DNA from: Zygnema cylindricum
Taxonomy: Eukaryota > Streptophyta > Zygnematophyceae > Zygnematales > Zygnemataceae
Length of the DNA: 64,000 nt
Reading direction: 5' to 3'
NCBI GenBank assembly: GCA_037447655.1
Contig: JBBHKE010002505.1
Coordinates: 1 to 64,000 of the forward strand
Part shown: in pieces, positions 1 to 11,726 of the stretch
How the letters are laid out: the number at the start of each line of letters is the position of its first letter
Numbering within the stretch: position 1 is the first letter of the stretch
Translations under genes and position numbers: made by a program
The notes under the pieces: model-generated
Told to the model about the DNA's origin: nothing
Seen by the model: the letters and a program-made list of their open reading frames with translations, nothing else
Database searches by the model: none

Positions 1-248
1 TATCTATTTAACTGAAAATTTTTACGGAAAGCGCTGCACATAAACGTCGACAAATATAAGTTAATACTTTATTGTTATAAAACTATACTATCGAAACGAA
101 AAAAATAAAATACATTGTAAAATTTCTAAATCAAACTTTTTCCAAAAAAAGACGAAGAGACTGAAAGAAGCAGACGAACACACTTGTCAGACTGCCGCCA
201 TTTCCAGACGCCATATTTTGAAAATTCTGGCAGCAGGAATTTTGAAAA

Positions 249-558
249 CCCCTTTAAATTAGGAATAATGATGGAAAATTCGTGATTTTTTACCGGAATC
301 GGGAGTGAGGGGGTCCGCTGCGCGTCCAGGGAATACGACGTACAGTTGCGCGTACAGGCCGTACATTATCTGTACGGTCCGTACAGATATCGCCGATAGT
401 TATCGTTATCGGCATTATCGCCGATAAGTACCCGATATTATTGGCTACTTATCGGCGATAAGACTGATGTCCATATATCGTACCAATATATCGATTATCA
501 TGAACCCGAAAAAAGGTCCATATCGGTTATCGTTAAATCCTTACTGATACACAACACT
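249..558. repeat. Diverged direct repeat, copy 1
   Basis: This segment reappears at about 1420-1730 in the same orientation, at roughly three-quarters identity by eye. Shared landmarks in order are CCCCTTTA near the start, ATTTTTTACCG, GCGCGTCC, a GTAC-rich stretch, clustered TATCGCCGATAG/TTATCGGCGATAA motifs, and GATACACAACACT at the end. It contains a near-perfect fold-back: TTATCGCCGATAAGTA at 415-430 pairs with TACTTATCGGCGATAA at 446-461, a 16 bp stem with a 15 nt loop. The two copies could be the ends of one small element or two insertions of one family. No coding potential is recognised. Confidence 0.75.
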
Positions 559-1419
559 ATGAATTAGACATCTATGGGCGTAACTAAGGGTTTATCCCCA
601 TGTACTTGTAACTTAGCGAACTTACTTTGTATTTAGCGCGGATCCGCCGGACCCGGTCTGTAATGACGAAACCGTAACTTACGCATGTGACGATTGTATT
701 TGTCAACAATAGATGTGACGGCTATCAACGTCTACAATTTGTGGTCGCACGATATTTTTTGGAACTGTTTGTGACGTCGCATGTCTTACCGTCACATTGT
801 AGACGTAGCGCATTCCAACCTGTGTCGTTTCACGGTTGAAGACGAGGCGCTTTGCCTTTGCGACTCCTGTCCGTTCGACGTGAAATGGCATCTGAATTTG
901 AAGACCCCTGCAAAAAATAAATCCGTACTGGACGAAAACGGACAAATCCAAACAAATGGTGTATTTTTCTTTGTCGTATTGGAATGCAAACAGACAAAAA
1001 ATAGCGAATTCTGTACTTTTATTTGTCCTTAGAAATCGAATGAAAAATTTCGAATAATATGACACGTGCGAATATATGTTCCTATTTGTTTATAGAAAAT
1101 CCCTAGTTTTAAAGCACATCGCGCATGTGTTTTAAAGATAAGGTTGAAGATGACGTTTTTTGTCGTCAAAGTGGGTCGGAAAACACAAGACCACAAATTT
1201 TTGTACATCGTAAGTTCGAGGGTGACGTAAATTGTACTCTACAAATTTGCGATTCCTTCGTACAGTTAGAACTTAGGCAGTATGGCGCTAAGTTTTACAG
1301 GAAAACGACAGAAAAAAACCCTTACTTATGCACATGGGGACATACCCTAACCTTGCAAGAAAAAATAACAGTCAAAAGGACATTCTGGACGGGTATGGGA
1401 GGGTGTAAAACCAAGTAAA
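559..1419. other. Spacer between two direct repeats, no gene seen
   Basis: About 860 bases lie between the two diverged repeats. Short open frames exist on both strands, but none has a recognisable domain, a credible start context or a codon-like composition. If the flanking repeats are termini of one element, this would be its interior. No primer-binding site or polypurine tract was found to support that. Confidence 0.5.
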
Positions 1420-1730
1420 ACCCCTTTATATTAGAAATAATGAAAGAAATATTGCGATTTTTTACCGAAATCGGGGTGAAGGGGGTCTGCGGCGCGTCCG
1501 GGGAATAACACGTACATTTGAGTGTAGCGACTGTACATTTATCTGTACGGTTTGTAAAGGTATCGCCGATAGTTATCGATATCGGTGTTATTACCGATAG
1601 TAACTGATAAATATCGGTTATTTATCGGCGATAACACCAATAACGATATATCGTACAAATATATCAATTATTGCGACCCAAAAATAGACCCATATCGGTT
1701 GTCGAAAAATCCTTACCGATACACAACACT
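1420..1730. repeat. Diverged direct repeat, copy 2
   Basis: Second copy of the repeat at 249-558, ending with the same GATACACAACACT motif. Its TATCG-rich fold-back is more degraded than in copy 1, but ACCGATA and TTATCGGCGATAA motifs remain. It ends about 50 bases before the MITE at 1778. Confidence 0.75.
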
Positions 1731-1777
1731 ACCATTTAGTATTTCGTATCGGTATCCATTTTACCGATATCCGATAT

Positions 1778-2000
1778 GTACACCGTGAATCGCTTTTAGC
1801 GTCAATGTTTTTTTCGCCACTTAAAACATCCTTTCTCCGTACACACTTGTCGGATTACAGATCTGATGGCTACGATTGAAAGGTAACATTCTCAGCTTCC
1901 GATAGGCGGTCTCAAATTGAAAATCTGACGAGTGTGTACGGAGAAAAGATGTTTTAAGTGGCGAAAAAAATATTGACGCTAATGGCGATTCACGGTGTAC
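1778..2000. mobile_element. MITE with ~75 bp terminal inverted repeats, copy 1
   Basis: A 223 bp non-coding element. Its first ~75 bases (from GTACACCGTGAATCGC) are the near-perfect reverse complement of its last ~75 (ending GCGATTCACGGTGTAC). The shared arms include CGCCACTTAAAACATC and CTCCGTACACAC. If the element is taken to start at CACCG and end at CGGTG, it is flanked by TA on both sides, as for Tc1/mariner-type insertions; that assignment is inference. A diverged relative lies at about 18680-19000, sharing the interior GGCGGTCTCAAATTGAAAAT and the TTTTAAG motif of the arm. It has no transposase and would depend on one elsewhere. Confidence 0.8.
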
Positions 2001-3613
<1,613 letters not shown>

Positions 3614-3821
3614 TCCTCTTCTTTTTCTTCTTCCTCTATCTCTTTCTTGTTAAATTCAACAATTCATCCACAAAATTTTGGACCCAACTATCTGAATTGT
3701 GACAATTCCGCAACTTGTCCTCTTCTTTTTCTTCTTCCTCTATCTCTTTCTTGTTAAATTCAACAATTCATCCACAAAATTTTGGACCCAACTATCTGAA
3801 TTGTGACAATTCCGCAACTTG
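3614..3821. repeat. Perfect tandem duplication, 2 x 104 bp
   Basis: The unit at 3614-3717 starts TCCTCTTC and ends CCGCAACTTG. It is repeated immediately at 3718-3821 with no difference seen. Read on the minus strand it lies in an open, glutamate- and lysine-rich stretch that might be part of a decayed gag-like frame between about 3620 and 3950. No domain confirms that. Confidence 0.9.
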
Positions 3822-3957
3822 AAAGAATCTAGCACAATGGACTTTTCCAGCAGAGAAACTTTGAAATGAACTTCATTATTTCTTCCCATTGCTTCGACAT
3901 CCTCAATGACTTACATTTGAAACCAAAGCATCTTATTGAAAACTAGAGCACTAACAT

Positions 3958-3969
3958 GCTCCGATACCA
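3958..3969 (-). promoter_or_regulatory. Relic primer-binding site, tRNA-iMet 3'-end type
   Basis: On the minus strand this reads TGGTATCGGAGC, one change from TGGTATCAGAGC. The latter is the common plant LTR-retrotransposon primer-binding site complementary to the 3' end of initiator tRNA-Met. The minus strand just upstream of it (3970 onward) reads TTATCA followed by TT, compatible with an LTR end. This suggests the 5' end of a decayed minus-strand LTR element whose interior lay toward lower coordinates. The LTR itself is not delimited. Confidence 0.45.
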
Positions 3970-4380
3970 AATGATAAGGATCGATAAACTCTTCCGATAG
4001 AACTTTTCACAAATGAGAAACTCAATAACAAAGCAATAGCTTTAGCAGATGTGCCGCCCCAGCCAAACTCCCCACCAACCAATGTTTTTCACCTGGATTG
4101 ACAAACATCTTAATGCTAGAAGTAGGGGTAGAGCCCCGCCTCCACCTTATGGAATAAGTAAAATAACGTTAAAAGTAGTGGTGTTTCACTTGCGGAAAAT
4201 CCTCCCACTTAAACTACACCTTTGTCATTTCACAAAGTCGGACTAGAGTCAAGCTCAACAAGGTCTTCTTTCCCGCTGATTCTTCCAAGCTCGTTCCTTT
4301 GGCTGTGGTTTGGCTAGATAGTAGAAAAAGACAGTACGAATCTCGTTAATCCATTCATGAGCGTCACTTATTAGATGACA

Positions 4381-4414
<34 letters not shown>

Positions 4415-5019
4415 CTCCGCCGTTTACCAGCGCTTGGTTGTATTTCTTCACGTTGACATTCAAAGCACAGGGCAGAAATCACATTGCGTCAACATCCGTT
4501 GGGACCATGGCAATGCTTTGTTTTAATTCAACAGTCGGATTCCCCTTGTCCGTACCAGTTCTAAGGCGGTTGTTCACTGCCTAGGGAAGGCCTCGAAGGA
4601 ATTTCAGCGCCCGTCGGCCGGTCGACACGCCGGGGTCCGCCCTCGCCACATTAACAGCTTGGGCAGACCTCTAACAACCTATTGCATCGAAGCGCAGACC
4701 CCTTGGCCCAGCCCTCAGAGCAAATCATTTACCCGAAGATGCGGATCTATTTTGCGGACTTCCGTTACCTACATTATTCTATCGACGAGAGGCTGTTCAC
4801 CTTGGAGACCTGATGCGGTCATGAGAACGACTGGACGTGAACAATATTTGTTCCTCCAGATTTTCAAAGGCCGTCAGGGGCGAGAGCAATAGCAACAAGT
4901 AAGAAGACCAACAAGAAACGCCAGACTTCCATCGGCCTCCGCCTCAAAATTTCTGGGGGGAAGAAGATCTAGCAGCCGCCTTCAGTCAAGTTCCCACTTC
5001 GCCTACTTTGCTTACCCGA
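3970..5019. other. Non-coding, probable retroelement debris
   Basis: No gene is supported. The left part may be the LTR belonging to the relic primer site at 3958-3969. The right part (from about 4910) is probably the degraded linker between integrase and reverse transcriptase of the copia fragment that follows, since a Ser/Arg-rich frame runs into it. Confidence 0.35.
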
Positions 5020-6513
5020 GAGAACCTCAGACTATTTGAGAGGCATTCTTTTCACCCAAAAGAACTCACTGGATAGAGGCGGAAAATGACAAGATGAAGT
5101 CCATAATGGAGGCTCAAACGTGGGAGTTGGTTGATCTCCCTCCGGACAGGAAAGCCATCGGCAACAAATGGGTATTCAAATTGAAACTAAACCCTGATGG
5201 CACCATTGAGAGGTATAAGGCCAGAATTTTAGCAAAACGCTACAAAAAAAAAAGGAATTGACTTTGCGGAGACCTTCTCTCCAGTGGTAAGGTTTCAAAC
5301 CGTCATAATTTTGCTCAGTATAGCTGCTATTGAAAACATGGAAGTGTATCAAATGGATGTTAAGACAACTTTCCTTCATGGAGAGCATGAAGAAACTATT
5401 TATTAGCAACAACTAGAAATGTATGTAGAGAAAGGAAAAGAAAAGTTAGTCTGTAAACTGATGAAATTTTTCTATGGGCTGAAACAAACCCCTAGACAGT
5501 GGAACCTGAAGTTGGATGAGTTCCTCACTAAACTAGGCTTTAAAAGAATTAGTTCAGACCATTCTGTGTATGTTCTGCAAGGTGAGGATGGAATACTGTA
5601 CATTGCTATCTTTGTAGATGATTTGCTGCTTATCAACAAATCCATGGATGAAATAAATATGATTAAAACAGGTTTGAAATCTATGTTTGAAATGAAAGAT
5701 CTCGGTGAAGCCAAATACATTGTAGGGATACAAGTAGAGAGAAATAGAAGTAAAAGACAGATCTTGTTAACTCAAAAAGAGACTATAAGTTCCATGCTTG
5801 AAAAATTTGATATGAAAGAAGCTAAAGGATGTGTCCCTCCTATAGAATAAAGACAGAAATTAGAAGGAGTTGATTCCGAATCAGACATTCTAGTTGATGC
5901 GAGTCTAGATTCAATGAAGGAAGATTTCATGGCCTTAAAGCCATACAGACAGATAATAGGTAGCCTTTTATATTTTATGAACTGTACAAGACCTATTATA
6001 GCAGGAATTGTTGGTGCATTAAGCATAAGTCTTCAAAATCCGAAAAAGGCAAACTGGGAAGCTGAAAAAAGAGTTCTAAGGTATCTTGTAGGGACCCGAA
6101 ATCTTAAACTGGTCCTTGGAGGTGGGGAAGTCAAACTGAAGACCTAGAGAGATGCTAGTTATGGTAACATGCTTAGCAGGAAATCAACCACTGGTTTTGT
6201 TGTACAAATAGGCAAATGAACCTGCTACTGGAGCAACAAACTTCAGAAAGTTACCGCCCAATCAACCATGGAGTCTGAATATATGACAGCAAGTTGTACC
6301 CTCAAAGAACTCTTGTGGGTAAAGGCACTTTTGCAGGAATTGGGACACATGCAATCTTGTTCTCAAGTCATCTCGTGTGACAACCACGCAGCAATTGCCA
6401 TTGCCACCAACCCCAGCAAACACTTTAAGAGTAAGCACATTGATGTCAGACTGCATTTTGTCCGTGAAAAGGTGCTTGCAAAGGTCATTAATGTTGTTTT
6501 TGGAAACCTTTAG
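5020..6513 (+). pseudogene. Ty1/copia RT-RNase H fragment (degenerate)
   Basis: The translation starts around 5073 with the copia RT entry region (WIEAENDKMKSIMEAQTWEL, then KAIGNKWVFKLKLNPDG and IERYKAR). It breaks at an A-run near 5245. The frame from 5419 carries GLKQTPRQWN and the catalytic motif FVDDLLLINKS near 5610. The next frame holds YFMNCTRP, and the one from 6268 gives the RNase H end: MESEYMTAS, then a GHMQ segment and DNHAAIAIATNPS. Stops and frame changes separate these pieces. Its last codons diverge before the usual MVADMMTKP tail, so the 3' end is truncated at about 6500. It is related to, but more diverged than, elements A and B downstream. No gag, protease or integrase remains. 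Confidence 0.9.
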
Positions 6514-7409
6514 TCCTCTCTTTATCTCACTGTTATACTGCCATGCTGCGCTAAAAATGACATCGCAGCTGGAAACCTGTAATCCTCTCTATATTTTGTT
6601 GCTATGCTGACATGCTGCGCTGCTCTAATATCATAGCTGCGTTGGTAGAACACCGCAACCACAACAGCTTGAGTTAACACCTGCGTTGCTCTAAAACAAC
6701 AAAGCTGCGTTGGTAGAGCACCGCAACCATAGCAGTTTGTGTGAAGGTTGAATTGTCGTAGACAAGATTTAGTGTTATATGTAACTCCAAAGGGAGTACA
6801 CACACTTGGTAGACCTCACGCACACGTGCCAGTCCGTGGAGGAGTCAAGGCTGGTTGATTTGGACGACGAAGTACAAATTCATTTGGGGACAGGATTTAC
6901 GCGTGGAGGTTCATATTTAGTGGTGAACGAATGCGTGGATGGCGGACAGAGTTTGCCGTCATTTTTGGAAGAGAAATATTGACTGCGCCGTCATTTTGGT
7001 GAACGAACTTTTGTTGCACACTTTAGCGGCGGCTAGAGTTAAAGATTGACGTAAACACTTTGTACGGTAGATGGTGAATGTTTGGTCTGGTAAAAAATTA
7101 GTGTACCAGTGGACCACGGTAATTGTGGTACGGTTTAGATCAACTGTAGGCACACATGTATATGTAGGACATAGAATATTTTGGAAGTTAGGAATTCCTT
7201 GTATGAAAAATGCGAAGCAGTTTTTTGGGTTTTTGAATTGTAAGATCATAATGATCTCTTGGTAGAACTTTGTGAAACTTTGCATGTGTTTTCTTTATTG
7301 TGGCAAATTTGCAGACCTAGTTTGTGTCTGGTTTTCTTGGGACTTCATTGAGAAGCTGGTCATTTGTGGGTATTCGTGAGAGTTTCCTCTTTGTACTTTG
7401 ATTGTGATT
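6514..7409 (+). repeat. LTR/leader-like DNA with GCTGCG-rich tract
   Basis: No gene. From about 6540 to 6735 the sequence is rich in CTGCGCTGCT and AGCTGCGTTGGTAGA repeats. Similar tracts sit in the gypsy LTR at 37642-38142 and in LTR-like DNA near 42720-42915. The rest (6760-7409) precedes the gag start of the next copia element and is the expected place of its 5' LTR and leader. Its exact LTR ends were not found and no TGGTATCAGAGC-type primer site was seen. Confidence 0.45.
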
Positions 7410-9440
7410 ATGGCAAGTGCTGCTGCTGCTGCTGCTTCTTCTTCTTCTTCTTCAGGGGCTCCAGCTGCCTCAAATCAAGAGGTCACGTGCCCGCCCTCAC
7501 GGATCTCGGTGTTTAATGGAGAAAAATATATGCACTGGGATGATTTGACTAAATGTTACGTTAAAACTGTATGATGTGGTTTTTGGTGTTCTTCCGAATA
7601 CGGACCCTGAATTTGAAAAGAAGAATGAGGATGCATTACATGTTCTCAAATTTATTTTGTCGGAAGACTTAAATATGACATGTATCCATATCACTACGGC
7701 ATCTAAATTATGGAAGAATTTGAGAGAATCTCATGTCATAGCTACTGAGCAGAATGAGGTTATAACTGCATGAAAAATATGGGATTATAAATATACCGGT
7801 GGTGATATAAAATCATACTGTAGTAGTTTGAAACTTTTGATGTCAAAAAATGCATTCTCCGGGGGGAATTTTCCTCCCTATCATCAAGCAATGATTTTAA
7901 TGAGAGGGCTTCCTACTTAATATAAAGGAGCCTCGGAACAATTAAAGAGGTTAGAGAAGAGTAGATGGAATATAGCTGTAGCCGAAGCTTACATTCTAGA
8001 GGAAGAGGGAAATCACATAGCATTGAATGGAGGACATTCAGCAGTAGCTTACAATGCTCAGACATATAGGCCGGCTGGATTTTTAGGAAATAGGAATTTT
8101 ACTCCTAATCCGAATTATAAGCAATATGATAGATGTGTCTATTGTTTTGGTCAAGGTCATGTTTTCCGGCTGTGTCCGGCATTTATAAAAGCATGTGAAA
8201 TAGGAATTTATCGTGCGGGATGGAAGGTGCGATCGGAGGATTTATCACCAAATTTTTCGGCATCAAAACTGCTGGTTAAAAATGCGGCTTTCTTTGCAAT
8301 CGACGAGATGGAACGAGATAATTCGGCGGAGGAAAAGGTCAATGTGGTCAGATTTTCGCAATCGGATGACGACGAATTCTTTGCTCTTGCGAAATATCTC
8401 ATGGAATGACCTCGAGAGAACGGGTGGATTATGGATTTCGGGTGCTCTTCCCACATGTGCGGCAACCGAGCTTACTTCAAAACCCTCAATCCAATTCCCA
8501 CTCGTCACATTAATTATGCGGATGAAAGCGGTGTGGAGGCTACGGCAAAGGGAAGCGTGGACTTAGCATGTGACATCAGTGGTCAGATTGTAAAGAGAAC
8601 CTTACATGATGTTCTCTATATCCCAAAATTTAAGAAAAAATTGTTTTCCACTTCGGTGGCTGAAATGAAAGGATTTGAAATTTTGCAAAAAAATGGGAAA
8701 AAGGTAGTAAGAAAAGATGGGAGAGTAGCCTTGGTAGGAACTAGAGGCCGAAACCTGTTATACCGGATCGACTTGGCTATTGAAATTGAATTTGCATACT
8801 CCAGTGTCCTTCCGGAAAATGTTTTGTGGCATAAGAGGCTCGGTCATGTTCATCAATAAAGGCTTGATAAAATGGTAAAGCAAAATATGATAGATGGTGT
8901 CAAATTAGGAAAAAAATATTCTCATGTATGTGATGGTTGTGCTTTGGGCAAGCTTCACAAGCTGCCCCTACCTCAAACCGCGGATAACCGGGCCACGGAT
9001 TTGCTGCAAGTAATTCATTGGGATGTGTGGGGACCGTCAAAAGTTCCTTCCGTTAGTGGCAGCTGGTTTTTGGTTACTTTTACAGATGATTTCTCCCGAT
9101 ACAACAAGGTTTACTTTATGAAAGAGAAGAGTGAAGTGTTTACTCACTTCAAGCACTTGCGGCTTTGGGCGGAAAAACTTCAAGGGAAGCCGATTCTCTC
9201 CATTCGGTCCGACATCGGAGGAGAATATATTTCTAATGCATTTTCATATTATTTAAAAGAAAATTGCATCTCTCGTCAATTTATGGTTCCCTATACTCCG
9301 GAGGAAAACGGAGTATCGGAAAGACTTAACCGAACTTTAACGGAAAATGCAAAATCTATGATGTTAGATAAAGGGATAGATTTTAAATTTTGGGGTGAAG
9401 ATTTATCTTGTGCATATTATATTAGGAATAGAATAGAAAC

Positions 9441-10330
9441 TGAAATTTTGTGGTCTCCATTGACCCACAGAATGAGCAGCCTATGTAAAAACTCTAGGAT
9501 AATATTTGCCCCTTCTACTTTCCCGCTGAATAAGCGCCGCCCACGCACACAAATATTCTGACCACTCTCACCCCTATGAGGACAAGACTCCCCTGAGTCA
9601 AACGCAAAATGAATCACTGAATTTGCTCACCTGAGCAGTAAGTTATGGCTGGTCAAAGATGACCTATATAGTTACAAGCTCTCTTAGAGAGAGAGGTACC
9701 TAAATATTACTAAGTCTTGGTCTGCCTACTCACGACTACCTACTACTAAACCCTAGTCCAATAGGAACAATATATAGTACAAGAAGGTACAATGGGCGAT
9801 GTACGTATTGTACGTCCATTGTACGACAAGGTCTACAAGGTGACACCTGTCAAACGGAAGCCATGGTTCCTCCTCCCATCTTCTCCAGTATCAAATAATG
9901 TGGCGCCACGTGGCACCGCGTGACGCTATATCCGTATGCTGCCAAAAAGATCACTTCGCGTGGCGGCTATAATGCCGGCCGTCCGATCAAAACATATTTT
10001 ACACGGTTCAGAGTTGCGTACATGTAGAAATTGCTCCTTTTGGTTAGTCTGCAGTTAATTAACTGTTTCGTTAATGTTTATATATTTATGAAACCCGTCA
10101 CGTGTATCGTTTCGTAACGCCTTAATGGTTAAGGCGTTAGGCTATAAAGAATCAAGAGGTCACAGGTTCAAATCTAGACCTAGGCATCATTTTAGCCAAA
10201 ATACCCTTAACTGCAAAAACAGCCACTTTCTAAATATGGCGGCAGCCATGGCGCGCCTTTGATCCTTACTCTCTTTCTTTAAAACAAAACTAAAATAGGG
10301 AAGTGAACTATTAATTACCTCTTTTCAACA
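9441..10330 (-). mobile_element. Solo LTR (subfamily 2) in copia integrase
   Basis: An 890 bp unit begins TGAAATTTTG and ends TTCAACA, so on the minus strand it runs TG...CA. It is flanked by GAAAC at 9436-9440 and again at 10331-10335, a 5 bp target-site duplication, and the host integrase frame is continuous across it. No internal coding region is present, so it is a solo LTR. It is related to the LTRs of elements A and B: shared landmarks in order are ACTCCCCTGAGTC, GAGCAGTAAGTTATGG, CTCTTAGAGAGAG, GTAC-rich DNA, GGCCGTCCGAT and the tRNA-like module. The first 30 bases also form a hairpin (ATTTTGTGG with CCACAGAAT). Confidence 0.92.
10115..10193 (+). other. tRNA-like module antisense to solo LTR 1
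   Basis: An A-box-like motif TTAATGGTTAAGG lies at 10122-10134, inside a perfect 11 bp hairpin (TAACGCCTTAA, TGG loop, TTAAGGCGTTA; 10115-10139). The B box GGTTCAAATCT lies at 10165-10175. A to B start distance is 43, close to that in tRNA genes. TTTT follows at 10190-10193, a possible Pol III terminator. The motif resembles the D-arm of plant tRNA-Arg (AATGGATAAGG). A full cloverleaf does not form, so this is not called a functional tRNA. Confidence 0.6.
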
Positions 10331-11147
10331 GAAACTAGCACCAAAAAGGTAAAACACCTTATGAAGTGTGGACCGGAAGGAAATCCAATGTGAGTCACTT
10401 CAGGGTTTTTGGTAGCAAATGCTTTATTTTAGATAATCTTCCTATTTCTAAGCTTCATCCGAAATCGGTTCCCGGAATGTTTATGGGATATGATGATGAT
10501 TCCGTAGACTATAGAGTATACAATATGGATAGAAAAACTCTTCAAGTTGCTAGGAATATTCAGGTTAAGGAAGAAAGTCACTCGGTTGATGTTTTTGGCA
10601 TGACAGATTTTGAGTAGAATGCCAAAATTCAAGAGTATGTAATTTTTGAAAATGTTCCTCTTCAATCTGGGACAAGTTCTTCCTCATCTGTCGGCGGAGG
10701 ATCATCTCCTATCCATACTCCAGACATTCCGGTGGTTCAACCGGTAGGAACTACTCAGTCTTCTCCTCCTCCTCCTCCACCTCCTCCTCCTCCTCGGCGG
10801 ACACGGTTGGCTCTAACAGTTCCAGCCTCAGATTTTCCGGTGGGAAGAAGGCAAAGCAGCAGGCTGCGAGGCTGTGAGGTGAGCAGGTGGAGCATGTTCT
10901 ATTTTCTGCCACCACAATGGAGCTGGTCACCATACAGGAAGCTTTTTCAGCTCCGGAAAAAGATCAATGGAATTCCGCGGCGAACGACAAAATGCGATCG
11001 ATAATGGAGGCTCAAACTTGGGAGCTTGTGGAGCTACTACCGGATCGAAAAGCCATCAAGTGAAAGTGGGTTTTTAAAGTGGGTTTTAAGCTGAATCCGG
11101 ATAATTAAATTGAAAGGTATTAGGCTAGGCTAGTTGCAAAAGGAATT

Positions 11148-11575
11148 GGTTTTTGTAGCCTAGTGGATTAGCAAATACTGTTTCTCTATTTAGTTTTAGG
11201 TTAGTTTCAATTTGGTTTTTGAAAGTACATTAGCGTATTTTGTCGTACTATAGTATAGTACCACTATTACAGATAGTGACTCCTGATTAGTTGATGAGCA
11301 GTAGACATTCTTTCAGTGTATAAAGTTTAAGACTTAGAATTATTTTTTATCAAGTTTTGGGAATATGGGAAATTGAAAGGCATTTTTTGGGAAAGTTGCA
11401 ACTCTCATATCATATGGTTTACTAAATCATTTATGTTCTAATTTTGGGAATTAAAAGTGTGTGTACTAGTCTCTGTGTGTGCCGATTCTTGGGGTAATTG
11501 GATCAGTGAGTCAAGTTTATCAGTGTGTCAAAAGTTGTTGTTTGTAAGGAATTCTTGTAAAGATTTTGCTCCAGT
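11148..11575 (+). other. Probable retroelement 5' leader, no gene
   Basis: The copia frame stops here. The stretch is T-rich and leads to the ATG at 11576. Its composition resembles the leader before a similar start on the minus strand at 42217-42490. No primer site or LTR boundary could be fixed. Confidence 0.35.
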
Positions 11576-11726
11576 ATGTCTACTTCTACTACTAATGCTG
11601 CAGCACCACGTGCACCAGTTGTCATAGAACAACATAAACGCCATCCAAACGCTCGCGCGTTTGCTAAATTGGCTGCGAATAACCCATCGTGGCATCTCCG
11701 ACTTTGTTACCGTACCCGAGGTCATT

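Larger units (their letters stand above)
7410..11147 (+). pseudogene. Ty1/copia gag-pol, degenerate, split by a solo LTR
   Basis: Gag starts at 7410 with an Ala/Ser-rich leader, then CPPSRISVFNGEKY, a motif shared with other copia gags here. A zinc knuckle CVYCFGQGHVFRLC (CX2CX4HX4C) lies near 8135. Protease begins near 8431 with DFGCSSHMC, where DSG(A/C)S is usual, so the catalytic motif is altered. GAG-pre-integrase (LWHKRLGHVH) and integrase follow, with IHWDVWG, RSDIGGEY and EENGVSERLNR carrying the D, D and E residues. At 9440 an LTR interrupts integrase; coding resumes at 10336 with YEVWTGRKSNVSHFRVFG. A poly-Pro linker at 10765-10795 and the RT start (KMRSIMEAQTWELVELLPD) follow, and RT ends at about 11147 after KLNPDN. 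Stops occur at several points, including near 7573, 7918, 8409, 8857 and 10616. RNase H and 3' LTR are missing. Confidence 0.9.

Noticed and set aside
703-1065. Possible host gene between the first direct repeats
   Set aside because: Frames on both strands overlap, with no recognised domain, splice structure or codon pattern.
10732-11004. Proline-rich protein gene
   Set aside because: The poly-Pro stretch lies in the linker between integrase and RT of the copia element. The frame is off the pol frame beyond it.
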